DNA from: Desulfosporosinus hippei DSM 8344
Lineage (GTDB): Bacteria; Bacillota; Desulfitobacteriia; Desulfitobacteriales; Desulfitobacteriaceae
NCBI RefSeq assembly: GCF_900100785.1
Contig: NZ_FNCP01000011.1
Span: 62,001 to 126,000, forward strand
Length of the DNA stretch: 64,000 bases
Reading direction: 5' to 3'
Position 1 is the stretch's first letter; each line of letters begins with the position of its first letter. Shown here in pieces: positions 18,433 to 27,349 of the stretch. The translations under genes were made by a program, and so were the position numbers. The notes under the pieces are model-generated. The model was not told the DNA's origin, ran no database searches, and saw only the letters and a list, made by a program, of their open reading frames with translations.

Positions 18433-19581
18433 TTGCAAAAAAATGCTAATGTGGTGATTATTGGGGGCGGGATTATCGGCTGCTCCGTGGCCTATGAATT
18501 GGCTATCCGTGGAGTTAAGGACATTGTAGTGATTGAAAAGAACTACCTTTCCTCCGGAGCAACCGGACGTTGCGGCGCCGGTGTTCGTCAGCAATGGGGA
18601 ACAGAAACCAATGCTATTTTAGCCCGTGACAGTGTGAAACGATTTGAGGGTATGAATGAAGAGCTGGAATATGACAAAGACATTGAATTTAAGCAAGGCG
18701 GCTATTTAATGGTCTCCTATACCCCAGAGGAATGGAATCAATACAAAAAAAATGTGGCTGTACAACATAGCCTGGGAATTCCTACCAAAATGATAACTCC
18801 GCAAGAAGCTTTGGAAATCGTCCCCCATTTAAACCTTAATGGCTTAATCGGGGCTACCTTCTGCCAGTCTGATGGTCATGCCAACCCCTTTCATGTTGTA
18901 GATGCTTATTATAAAGCTGCCAAACGCCTGGGAGTAAAATTTGAGACTTATACAACCGTCACCGGGATTACCCTGGAAAAGGGCAAAGTTACTTCTGTGC
19001 AGACCACTAGGGGAGATATTAATACATCTTTGGTGATTAATGCCTGTGGTTATGCAGCGGGGACTATCTGCAAAATGGTTGATTTTGATTTACCGCTCTA
19101 TCCCCAGCGGCATCAGGCTCTGGTCACAGAACCTGTAGAGCCTTGTCAAGGGCCGATGGTCATTTCTCTTCACTATCGTCTATACTGTCAACAGACTCCT
19201 CACGGCAGTTTCATTATGGGAGTAGGAGATCCCAATGAGCCTAAAGACTTTAACATAAATTCCAGTTGGGAGTTTCTAGAGGATGTGGCTCGTCAGGCTA
19301 CTACGGTATTACCCTTATTGAAGAACCTGCGAGTTGTCCGTCAGTGGTCGGGTCTATATGATATGAGTCCGGATGCCAATCCTATTTTAGATAAAGTTCC
19401 GGGGGCTGAAGGAATGTGGGTAGCTGCCGGTTTCAGTGGACATGGTTTCATGGTTGCCCCTCAAACTGCTGTTCTTCTAGTCCAGAAGATACTGGAACAG
19501 GAATGCTTTATGCCCATTGAACGTTTTAGTCTGAATCGCTTCAGCGGGGGAAACCTCGTGCTTGAATCGGCAGTGGTCTAA
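18433..19581 (+). CDS. FAD-dependent amino-acid dehydrogenase, catalytic subunit (DAO family; PDH-beta/HcnC/SoxB-like)
   Basis: This 382-residue flavoprotein has FAD motif VIIGGGIIGCSVAYEL at the N-terminus, GATGRCGAGVRQQWG, and a C-terminal GFSGHGFMVAPQ loop typical of the D-amino acid oxidase/sarcosine oxidase beta family. With the four preceding subunits it forms a complex like archaeal dye-linked L-proline dehydrogenase (beta subunit catalytic) or sarcosine/opine oxidases. PruA next door favours proline as substrate, giving pyrroline-5-carboxylate; this is inference. TTG 18433 is 8 nt after GAGGGG; upstream in-frame codons overlap the BFD gene and lack a site. Confidence 0.82.
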   Translation: MQKNANVVIIGGGIIGCSVAYELAIRGVKDIVVIEKNYLSSGATGRCGAGVRQQWGTETNAILARDSVKRFEGMNEELEYDKDIEFKQGGYLMVSYTPEEWNQYKKNVAVQHSLGIPTKMITPQEALEIVPHLNLNGLIGATFCQSDGHANPFHVVDAYYKAAKRLGVKFETYTTVTGITLEKGKVTSVQTTRGDINTSLVINACGYAAGTICKMVDFDLPLYPQRHQALVTEPVEPCQGPMVISLHYRLYCQQTPHGSFIMGVGDPNEPKDFNINSSWEFLEDVARQATTVLPLLKNLRVVRQWSGLYDMSPDANPILDKVPGAEGMWVAAGFSGHGFMVAPQTAVLLVQKILEQECFMPIERFSLNRFSGGNLVLESAVV

Positions 19582-19664
19582 GGGTGTGGGGGAAGGATCT
19601 TTTTAATACCTTTTATAATGCAAGAGTTAGTAGTGTTTCTTAAGAATTAAGAGGGGGAATTTTG

Positions 19665-21296
19665 ATGAATAACGCCTATTTTCAAATTAAACTTCCGGAG
19701 AATGAACCAATCAAAGAATATCTGCCGGGTTCCCCGGAACGAATTGCCTTAAAGGCAGAGCTGGAGAGACAATTAGTTAACCCCATCGAAGTACCGATAA
19801 TTATTGGCGGGAAAGAGATTCGTACCGGGAATAAGGAAAAAATGATTTGCCCTCATGATCACCAAAAAGTACTGGGCGAATACTATGTGGCCGGTGAAAA
19901 AGAACTCTTAATGGCCATTGAAGCAGCCGAAGTAGCCAAAGCAGAATGGGAAAACATGCCTTGGGAGCATAGGGCTACAATTTTCTTAAAGGCTGCAGAC
20001 TTACTGACCGGAAAATACAGAGCAAAAATGTCAGCTTCCTGTATGCTTGGACAAAGCAAAAATGCCTTTCAAGCGGAAATTGATGTCATCTGTGAATTAG
20101 CGGACTTCCTGCGCTTTAACACCTACTACGTTCAAGAGATCTATAAACAGCAGCCGAACAACTCAAGTGGAATTTGGAACCGGGTAGAGTATCGGGCTCT
20201 GGATGGTTTTGTTGCGGCAATCACGCCCTTCAACTTTACAGCTATCGGCGGCAACCTGGCTACTTGCCCGGCTATGGCAGGGAACACTGTGTTATGGAAA
20301 CCCTCCTCAACATCTGTGCTCTCAAATTACTACGTCATGCAAATCCTGATTGAAGCAGGGTTACCTGCCGGCGTGATCAATTTTGTTCCCTGCCGAGGAG
20401 TTGACTTCGGTAAGGTAGTGGTTAATCATCCGAAGATGGCCGGCTTCCATTTCACAGGCTCTACGGATGTGTTTAATAAGATTTGGAATCAGGTCGGTGG
20501 AAATATCAGCAACTATGTAACCTATCCGCGTTTAGTGGGAGAGACCGGTGGTAAAGACTTTATCTTTGCCCATGAATCAGCAGATGTTGAAGCTCTTACT
20601 TGCTCAATCATTCTGGGGGCCTTCGAATATCAAGGACAAAAGTGTTCTGCTGCCTCCCGGGCCTACATTCCTGAAAGTCTTTGGGGGGATGTCAAGAAAC
20701 GTCTTGAAGAAGAGATTGGCAAGCTGAAAATGGGAGATGTCCGTGATTTCACGAATCTAGTCAATGCGGTTATCGATCACAAGTCCTTTAACAACATAAA
20801 AGGGTATCTCGATTACGTCAAGGAATCCAGTGATGCAGAAATCATCATAGGTGGCAAATGCGATGACAGTGTGGGATATTTTGTTGAGCCAACGATTATT
20901 TTGGCAAAAACCCCAAAATTCAAGACCATGGTAGAAGAAATCTTTGGACCGGTTTTAACGATTTATGTCTATCCCAATGACCAATTAGAAGAGACCTTAG
21001 AGTTATGTGACACCTCAACCAGCTATGCTTTGACGGGTTCGATCTTCGCCCAGGACAGAGCTGCTATTATCAAGATGTCCAGGGCCTTAGATCATGCGGC
21101 AGGGAATTTCTATATTAACGATAAACCGACGGGGGCAGTTGTTGGTCAACAACCTTTTGGGGGAAGTCGTGGTTCGGGAACCAATGATAAAGCCGGCAGT
21201 GCCATAAATCTATATCGTTGGATGAGTCAACGTACAATTAAAGAGACATTTGTTCCCCGGACAGTTGTTAGCTATCCTTACATGAGAGAAAATTAA
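19665..21296 (+). CDS. pruA: 1-pyrroline-5-carboxylate dehydrogenase (L-glutamate gamma-semialdehyde dehydrogenase)
   Basis: This 543-residue aldehyde dehydrogenase is of the stand-alone P5C dehydrogenase (ALDH4-like) type. The general-base Glu is in RLVGETGGKDF and the nucleophile Cys327 in YQGQKCSAASRAY. The stretch LGQSKNAFQAEIDVICELADF is characteristic of the group. It oxidises glutamate semialdehyde, in equilibrium with P5C, to glutamate with NAD+. ATG 19665 is 8 nt after GAGGGGG. It lies 83 bp after the dehydrogenase catalytic subunit and is probably read from the same sigma-54 promoter. A hairpin at 21327-21368 follows. Confidence 0.92.
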   Translation: MNNAYFQIKLPENEPIKEYLPGSPERIALKAELERQLVNPIEVPIIIGGKEIRTGNKEKMICPHDHQKVLGEYYVAGEKELLMAIEAAEVAKAEWENMPWEHRATIFLKAADLLTGKYRAKMSASCMLGQSKNAFQAEIDVICELADFLRFNTYYVQEIYKQQPNNSSGIWNRVEYRALDGFVAAITPFNFTAIGGNLATCPAMAGNTVLWKPSSTSVLSNYYVMQILIEAGLPAGVINFVPCRGVDFGKVVVNHPKMAGFHFTGSTDVFNKIWNQVGGNISNYVTYPRLVGETGGKDFIFAHESADVEALTCSIILGAFEYQGQKCSAASRAYIPESLWGDVKKRLEEEIGKLKMGDVRDFTNLVNAVIDHKSFNNIKGYLDYVKESSDAEIIIGGKCDDSVGYFVEPTIILAKTPKFKTMVEEIFGPVLTIYVYPNDQLEETLELCDTSTSYALTGSIFAQDRAAIIKMSRALDHAAGNFYINDKPTGAVVGQQPFGGSRGSGTNDKAGSAINLYRWMSQRTIKETFVPRTVVSYPYMREN

Positions 21297-21326
21297 TTTT
21301 ACGAGTATAACAAAAGCTGATAAGAA

Positions 21327-21368
21327 AGAAGGATCTGTAAATGACTGAATTAAGTCGCAGATCCTTCT
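21327..21368 (+). terminator. Stem-loop after pruA
   Basis: AGAAGGATCTG and CAGATCCTTCT form an 11-bp stem with a 20-nt loop. TTGGTATTT follows, so termination efficiency is uncertain. Confidence 0.6.
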
Positions 21369-21564
21369 TGGTATTTAGGGGATGTTTCTTGAATCAGCTT
21401 GTTCATTGGGATTGTCTCAGCGGGAGTGAATTTGCCAAGACCTCTTTCTAAATAGGAACACTAAGGTTGAAAGTAGGGAGTTTGTTAGAGAGGAACCAAG
21501 TGGTATGTGTAGAATAATAAATAAGGCTATACTTTAATAACGATGAGTTTCTAGGTAGGAGTGT

Positions 21565-22476
21565 ATGAATTTGCTTAATGGCAGGATCTTTAATATTATG
21601 AAGTACTCCATTCATGATGGCCCGGGCATTAGAACGACCGTTTTTTTAAAGGGATGTCCTCTTCAGTGTCAGTGGTGTCATAATCCTGAGGGTCAGAGAT
21701 TTGATCAAGAGTTAATTTATCGACCGGATAAGTGTATCGGCTGTGGGCAATGTTTGAGCATTTGTCCCAGTAAAGCCGTTGAGAATAATGAAGGCCAACT
21801 ACACTATTTCAAAGATAAGTGCTTGGCCTGTGGAGAATGTTGCAATGTTTGTCACACCGGGGCAAGGGAACTAGCTGCCAAAGCTATGTCCCTTCAAGAT
21901 GTAATGACTGAAATCGAGAAAGATTTAATTTTCTACGACGAATCCGGGGGAGGAGTAACCTTTTCCGGTGGTGAAGCGTTAATACAGGCTGACTTTCTGA
22001 TAGAGATACTTAAAGAGTGTCGGAAGAAAGAAATTCATACAGCAGTAGAAACAGCCGGATTTGTAAAAATTGAGACGTTGAAAATAATTAGTCCTTACGT
22101 GGATCTCTTTCTTTACGATTTAAAACTGATGGACAGCAGTAAGCACAGGAACTTCACCGGGGTTCCTAACGAACAAATTTTAGACAATCTGCGTTGGCTT
22201 TGCGAGAATCATTCACAAGTAATTGTTCGGGTTGCTATTATTCCCGGAATCAATGACGATGAAGATAATCTCCATCAAATCGGGGAATTCGTTTCAGGGC
22301 TAAAACGTGTCAAGGAAATTCATTGTTTACCTTACCATAAAGCAGGAGTAGATAAGTATCTGAGACTTGGACGGGAGTATGGTTTGTCAGGTCTCAATTC
22401 TCCCAATGATGAAAGAATGTCCGAAATTGCTCAGAAGTTGGAGCAGTTCGGAATAAAGGTCAAAATTGGGGGATGA
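21565..22476 (+). CDS. Glycyl-radical enzyme activating protein (radical SAM, HypD activase)
   Basis: This 303-residue protein has the CX3CX2C motif (Cys31, 35, 38) in GCPLQCQWC, which binds the SAM-coordinating [4Fe-4S] cluster, preceded by SIHDGPGIRTT typical of glycyl-radical activases. An insert carries two further ferredoxin-like clusters (CIGCGQCLSIC and CLACGECCNVC). It generates the glycyl radical on the dehydratase encoded 205 bp downstream. An AGGAG site precedes ATG 21565. The adjacent gene makes HypD the clear partner. Confidence 0.93.
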   Translation: MNLLNGRIFNIMKYSIHDGPGIRTTVFLKGCPLQCQWCHNPEGQRFDQELIYRPDKCIGCGQCLSICPSKAVENNEGQLHYFKDKCLACGECCNVCHTGARELAAKAMSLQDVMTEIEKDLIFYDESGGGVTFSGGEALIQADFLIEILKECRKKEIHTAVETAGFVKIETLKIISPYVDLFLYDLKLMDSSKHRNFTGVPNEQILDNLRWLCENHSQVIVRVAIIPGINDDEDNLHQIGEFVSGLKRVKEIHCLPYHKAGVDKYLRLGREYGLSGLNSPNDERMSEIAQKLEQFGIKVKIGG

Positions 22477-22639
22477 TCATTTATAGTTAGTGAAATTGAA
22501 GAGCTAGATTTTGAATTTGCTAATTTGATCATTTAGTTCTTGAGCCATAGAGGCTAACTCCCCTGCTGGTAGTTAGCGGAAAAAATTGTCCTGTGTATAT
22601 CGTTAAGTATGAAGTGTTTGCGGTATAATCAACAATAGA

Positions 22640-22654
22640 ATGGTCATTGACCAT
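22640..22654. promoter_or_regulatory. Palindromic operator candidate before hypD
   Basis: ATGGTCATTGACCAT is a perfect 7-1-7 palindrome. It lies 10 bp downstream of a TATAAT hexamer at 22624-22629 and 27 bp before the hypD start, a repressor-like position. The -35 region is weak. Confidence 0.5.
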
Positions 22655-22681
22655 AAACTCAGCTAGAGGAGAGGACGAAGT

Positions 22682-25039
22682 ATGAATCAGAGAGTGACAA
22701 AACTAAGAGAACAAAGCTTAGAAACCGAAGCATTTATTTCTGCTGAAAGAGCAGAGTTAATCACTGAATACTATCGTTCGGCAGGTAATAAATCGGTTCC
22801 AGTGCAAAGGGCCTTAGCATTCAAATATTTACTGGAGCATAAAGAGATTTGCATTAATGAAGATGAGTTAATCGTCGGAGAAAGAGGGCCTGCGCCTAAG
22901 GCTACATATACATATCCTGAACTCTGCTGTCATAGTCTGGAGGATCTGGATATTCTGAATTCCCGGCCAAAAATATCCTTTAAAGTCAGCCCGGAAGTTC
23001 GAAAAGCCTATGAAGAGCGAATCATCTCTTATTGGCAAAATAACTCTATGCGGGATCTGATTTTTGAGGAAATGTCTGAGGATTGGAAGGCTTCCTATGA
23101 TGCTGGGATATTCACAGAGTTCATGGAGCAAAGAGCTCCGGGGCACACAGTACTTGATGATAAAATCTATCACTTAGGATTTAGGGATTTTATCGCTAAA
23201 ATAGATGACCACTTGAGTAGGCTTGATTTCTTAAATGATACTGAAGCATACAATAAGCAAGAAGAACTCAAAGCCATGAGGATCTGTGCTCAGGCCATTA
23301 TCTCCTTTGCAGAACGACACGCGGAAAAAGCACTGGAACTGGCCAGCAGTGAGGCTAACCCCTTGCGAAAAAAAGAGTTAGAGAGAATTGCCGAGGTTTG
23401 CTCTCACGTTCCAGCCAATGCCCCACGGGATTTCTGGGAAGCTTTGCAAGCCTATTGGTTTGTCCATTTAGGAGTTATTACAGAACTTAATACCTGGGAT
23501 GCCTTTAGTCCGGGACGGCTGGATCAACATTTATTTCCCTTCTACCAAAAAGGTATCGATGAAGGGACTTTGAATGAGGAACAGGCTCGAGAACTGCTGC
23601 AATGCTTTTGGGTGAAGTTTAATAACCAACCGGCTCCTCCTAAAGTAGGAGTTACTGCAGCGGAAAGTGGAACCTATACGGATTTTGCCAATATCAACAG
23701 CGGAGGTCTTAAAGCTGATGGATCAAACGGTGTCAACGATGTAACCTATCTGGTCTTGGATGTCATTGATGAAATGCGCCTCTTACAACCCAGCTCGAAC
23801 ATCCAGTTAAGTAAGAAGAATCCAGATCGTTTCTTGAAGCGGGCTGCTCGAATTATCCGTAAAGGTTGGGGTCAACCATCAGTGTTCAATGCCGATACTG
23901 TGGTAGAAGAACTTTTACGCCAGGGAAAACTTATCGAGGATGCCCGACAAGGTGGAACCAGTGGCTGCGTGGAGACGGGGGCCTTTGGTAAAGAAAGTTA
24001 TATTCTTACCGGGTATTTCAATTTGCCTAAAATTTTTGAATTAGTCTTACATAATGGATTAGATCCCAGAACGGGTAAACAATTGGGTGTAGAAACCGGA
24101 GATCCCAGGTCTTTCAAGGGATTCGAAGAGTTATTCGCAGCCTTTAAGAAACAGCTGCATTATTTTATGGACATCAAGGTTAAAGGAAGCAATATTATTG
24201 AAAGACTTTATGCCACTTACATGCCGTCGCCTTTTCTTTCACTGTTAATTGATGATTGTATAGCCAAGGGAAAGGATTATAATGACGGGGGTGCTCGCTA
24301 TAATACCAACTATGTACAGGGAGTGGGTTTAGGGAGCTTGACAGATATCTTAGCAGGTATAAAATATCATGTCTTCGACCAGAAAAATCTTACCATTGAT
24401 CAGCTGCTTGACGCGCTTAACGCCAATTTCTTAGGACATGAAGCAGTGCGGCAGCTTCTGGTTAACAAGACCCCTCACTTTGGCAATGATCAGGACTATG
24501 CTGATGATGTAATGGTGGATATTTTTAATGCTTACTATAGTGAAGTCAATGGCAGGCCCAATACCAAGGGGGGCTTTTATCGGATCAATATGCTGCCGAC
24601 CACTTGCCATGTTTATTTTGGTTCGGTAATTGGTGCTTCTGCGGAAGGTCGTAGATCTGGGGAACCTCTTTCGGAAGGAATCTCCCCCGTTCAGGGAATG
24701 GATCTGATGGGGCCAACAGCGGTGATTAAATCCGCGGCTAAACTGGATCATGCTCGAACCGGAGGTACCCTGTTAAACCTCAAGTTCACTCCTCAGGTTC
24801 TTGAGGGAGAAGAGGGGCTGGGCAAATTAGCTCAGTTGGTGCGCTCGTATTTCAAATTAGGCGGTCATCATATCCAATTTAACGTAGTCAGTGCTAAGAC
24901 CTTGCGGGCTGCCCAAGCTGAACCGGAAAAATATCGAGATCTGATTGTCCGAGTGGCGGGGTACAGTGATTATTTCTGCGATTTGAGCGAGGCTTTGCAG
25001 GAAGAGATTATTACCCGGACAGAACACACCGGATTTTAG
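22682..25039 (+). CDS. hypD: trans-4-hydroxy-L-proline dehydratase (glycyl-radical enzyme)
   Basis: This 785-residue glycyl-radical enzyme has the thiyl Cys429 and Glu431 in GTSGCVETGAFG and the radical Gly760 in RVAGYSDYF. Against the active-site residues I recall for C. difficile HypD (F152, H160, D278, S334, F340, C434, E436, Y450, T645, G765), this protein has F147, H155, D273, S329, F335, C429, E431, Y445, T640 and G760, a constant offset of five. That supports hydroxyproline dehydratase over choline, glycerol or pyruvate-formate lyases. The reaction removes water from trans-4-hydroxyproline to give pyrroline-5-carboxylate, the substrate of PruA upstream. GAGGAGAGGAC precedes ATG 22682. 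The terminator is at 25136-25176. Confidence 0.93.
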   Translation: MNQRVTKLREQSLETEAFISAERAELITEYYRSAGNKSVPVQRALAFKYLLEHKEICINEDELIVGERGPAPKATYTYPELCCHSLEDLDILNSRPKISFKVSPEVRKAYEERIISYWQNNSMRDLIFEEMSEDWKASYDAGIFTEFMEQRAPGHTVLDDKIYHLGFRDFIAKIDDHLSRLDFLNDTEAYNKQEELKAMRICAQAIISFAERHAEKALELASSEANPLRKKELERIAEVCSHVPANAPRDFWEALQAYWFVHLGVITELNTWDAFSPGRLDQHLFPFYQKGIDEGTLNEEQARELLQCFWVKFNNQPAPPKVGVTAAESGTYTDFANINSGGLKADGSNGVNDVTYLVLDVIDEMRLLQPSSNIQLSKKNPDRFLKRAARIIRKGWGQPSVFNADTVVEELLRQGKLIEDARQGGTSGCVETGAFGKESYILTGYFNLPKIFELVLHNGLDPRTGKQLGVETGDPRSFKGFEELFAAFKKQLHYFMDIKVKGSNIIERLYATYMPSPFLSLLIDDCIAKGKDYNDGGARYNTNYVQGVGLGSLTDILAGIKYHVFDQKNLTIDQLLDALNANFLGHEAVRQLLVNKTPHFGNDQDYADDVMVDIFNAYYSEVNGRPNTKGGFYRINMLPTTCHVYFGSVIGASAEGRRSGEPLSEGISPVQGMDLMGPTAVIKSAAKLDHARTGGTLLNLKFTPQVLEGEEGLGKLAQLVRSYFKLGGHHIQFNVVSAKTLRAAQAEPEKYRDLIVRVAGYSDYFCDLSEALQEEIITRTEHTGF

Positions 25040-25135
25040 TGTGAACTAGGCAATAAGTACATGCTGCCTTTGTTAAGCAGTTTTTCTGAAAATTAATAAT
25101 TTCTTTAGTCCAATCTAACAATACAGTCTCTTAAG

Positions 25136-25176
25136 GCCGGTTTCCTCGAAAATGAGGAAACCGGCGTTTTGTTTTG
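25136..25176 (+). terminator. Strong intrinsic terminator after hypD
   Basis: GCCGGTTTCCTC and GAGGAAACCGGC form a perfect 12-bp stem with a 6-nt loop, followed by GTTTTGTTTTG. Confidence 0.9.
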
Positions 25177-25308
25177 CCGTAACTATTTTGTAACTATTAT
25201 TAATTTCTTTGTAACTAACCTTTGAGTTATTTAGTGTATTGTAAAAGCATAGCGAATAAACGGTTTTATTAAGCTGGGGACAAGAGGTAGAGAGAGGAAG
25301 AGCGAACT

Positions 25309-26550
25309 ATGTCCAAAATGAAAATTATTGGAAGCATCACATTTATGACTTGCTTTTTGTCCTTTAGTTTTATCTGGTTAGAAGGATTTCCTGGCTGGAG
25401 TAAAGCTACTCAAACAGTGGCTCGTCATTACGATACCCAAGTACTGAATCAAGTCAAGCCAACTTCGTCTGCGGATTCAATTGATAACAATAATTCTAAG
25501 CCATCACCCGCGTCCCCTGCTTTGGTTTCTGAAATTTCAGCGCAAAAGGACTATCCTGATCAATCAACTCTGTCCCAACCAAAGGATAATCCCCCTGAAG
25601 AGAAAATTTCTCAACCAGAGCAAAGTGATCCTCCGTTGTCTGAGCCTGACTTGGGAAAGCAAGAGCCTGAGATGTGGCCTGAAGAATCTCAAGTTCCAGC
25701 AGAGTCTTCAGGATCGTCAATAGAACCGCCTATCAAATCTGAACCTGTATCAGAATCAGAATTAAATCCGAACATAACCATTGCAGGCACAGTTAAAGAT
25801 GAATTATCTCCCTCTCCCCAACCCGGCCCGCCAGATACTCCGGTTCATCCCTACTACGATGAATTAGGGAACCCGCCGACTGCTCCTGGTCTGGCTATGC
25901 GCCAACGGAAATTTATACCTGAGAAGGGAAAAGTGGCTTATTTGACCTTTGACGATGGCCCTTACCCCAGTTCAACCTCTAAAATTTTGGAGATTTTAGC
26001 TGAGGAAAACGTCAAAGCGACCTTTTTTGCTATCGGCAAGCAAGTGGAGCTCTATCCGGATTTGCTGAAGGCCGAGTATGAGCAAGGTCATGGGATTGGC
26101 AACCATACTTATTCTCATAACATGAAAGAAATCTATAAGACTCCCAAGGATTTTCTGGCTGATGTGAAGAAAGCTGAGGAAATAATCTACCAGACCATAG
26201 GTATTCGTCCACAATTAATTCGTGCTCCGGGAGGCACAATAGGGCATTTCAATATAAGCTATTTCAATGCTATAGACGCAGAGGGTTATTTGATGGAGGA
26301 CTGGAATGTTGATCCGGGGGACTCAAAGGCCCAACAAGTCCCTAAAAATCAGTTAGTTCAGCTTGTCGAGCAGCAAATCCAAGGGAAAACACGAGTAGTA
26401 GTTCTTTTACATGATCTTGTTGGTAAGGACACAACCATTGACGCTTTACCAGAGATTATTAGGATGTTGAGAAAGCAAGGTTTTTCCTTCGAAGTGTTAA
26501 GTCCTAATGTTATGCCCATAATCTTTTCCGGAGGTTTAATGAAGAATTAA
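25309..26550 (+). CDS. Polysaccharide deacetylase with N-terminal anchor and Pro/Ser-rich linker
   Basis: This 413-residue protein begins with a hydrophobic segment (about residues 5-25) acting as signal or anchor, then a Pro/Ser/Glu-rich linker to about residue 190. A NodB domain follows with TFDDGP, the metal motif GNHTYSH, RAPGG and LLHD. It would deacetylate cell-wall N-acetylglucosamine or another envelope polysaccharide outside the membrane. GGAAGAG precedes ATG 25309. It is monocistronic; the two-component genes follow after 99 bp and may be unrelated. Confidence 0.88.
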   Translation: MSKMKIIGSITFMTCFLSFSFIWLEGFPGWSKATQTVARHYDTQVLNQVKPTSSADSIDNNNSKPSPASPALVSEISAQKDYPDQSTLSQPKDNPPEEKISQPEQSDPPLSEPDLGKQEPEMWPEESQVPAESSGSSIEPPIKSEPVSESELNPNITIAGTVKDELSPSPQPGPPDTPVHPYYDELGNPPTAPGLAMRQRKFIPEKGKVAYLTFDDGPYPSSTSKILEILAEENVKATFFAIGKQVELYPDLLKAEYEQGHGIGNHTYSHNMKEIYKTPKDFLADVKKAEEIIYQTIGIRPQLIRAPGGTIGHFNISYFNAIDAEGYLMEDWNVDPGDSKAQQVPKNQLVQLVEQQIQGKTRVVVLLHDLVGKDTTIDALPEIIRMLRKQGFSFEVLSPNVMPIIFSGGLMKN

Positions 26551-26649
26551 TTTACCTCGGGGTCAAAAAAAGCGCTTATTCAAAGACAAATAGTTTAAAA
26601 TAGATGTGCGGGATCTTTATCCTGTAATAGTCGTACACGGAGTGGTTAG

Positions 26650-27348
26650 ATGAAGGATAAAAAAGTAAAGGTATTAGTCGTTGAAGATGAGGAATCAATC
26701 CGACGTTTTATTACCCTTAATCTCAGCGCAGCCGGTTATTTAGTGGAGCACACTGCTTCCGGAGAGGAAGCTCTTAAGATGTTGAAAATCTTTGACCCCC
26801 AAGTAGTTGTACTCGATCTCATGCTTCCAGGTATCAGCGGGCTGGAAGTCTGTCAAAAAATTCGCGAGACTATGCAAGAGACTTTTGTAATTATGCTGAC
26901 TGCAAAGGGTCAGGATACGGATAAAATCCTTGGTTTAGAATTAGGCGCTGATGACTATATGGTTAAGCCCTTTAACCCTTTAGAATTGATAGCTCGGGTA
27001 AAGGCTATTTTGCGCAGAGGCCTTAGATATAAAGAGCCTAGAGAGATTTATAATTGTCGGGAATTGCGCTTAAATATTACTGCCAACAAATTATTTAAAA
27101 GTAAGCAGGAGATTGAGCTGACTCCTATTGAGTTTTCACTCTTAAAAATATTCATGGAGAATCCGGGGAGAGCACTCAAACGGGAAGAAATGCTGAATAC
27201 TGTTTGGGGTGATGATTACTTTGGGGATACTAAGACGTTGGATGTCCATATTAGGCGTTTGCGGGAAAAGATTGAGGACAACCCTTCCCAACCTGAATAT
27301 ATTAAGACAGTTTGGGGCTCGGGCTATCGATGGCAGCAGGACTCTTAA
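26650..27348 (+). CDS. Response regulator, OmpR/PhoB family
   Basis: This 232-residue protein has a receiver domain (acidic pair EDEE near the N-terminus, phospho-acceptor Asp in VVLDLMLPG at about residue 56, Lys in MVKPFNP at about 107) and a C-terminal winged helix (about 135-230: ELTPIEFSLLKIF, DVHIRRLREKIE, VWGSGYRW). The partner kinase starts 2 bp after its stop. Targets are unknown. Confidence 0.93.
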   Translation: MKDKKVKVLVVEDEESIRRFITLNLSAAGYLVEHTASGEEALKMLKIFDPQVVVLDLMLPGISGLEVCQKIRETMQETFVIMLTAKGQDTDKILGLELGADDYMVKPFNPLELIARVKAILRRGLRYKEPREIYNCRELRLNITANKLFKSKQEIELTPIEFSLLKIFMENPGRALKREEMLNTVWGDDYFGDTKTLDVHIRRLREKIEDNPSQPEYIKTVWGSGYRWQQDS

Positions 27349-27349
27349 G

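Noticed and set aside
22682-25039. Annotation as pyruvate formate-lyase or choline TMA-lyase
   Set aside because: The Cys loop reads GTSGCVETG, not the CCVSP-like or GCVEP forms, and the hydroxyproline-binding residues are all present.
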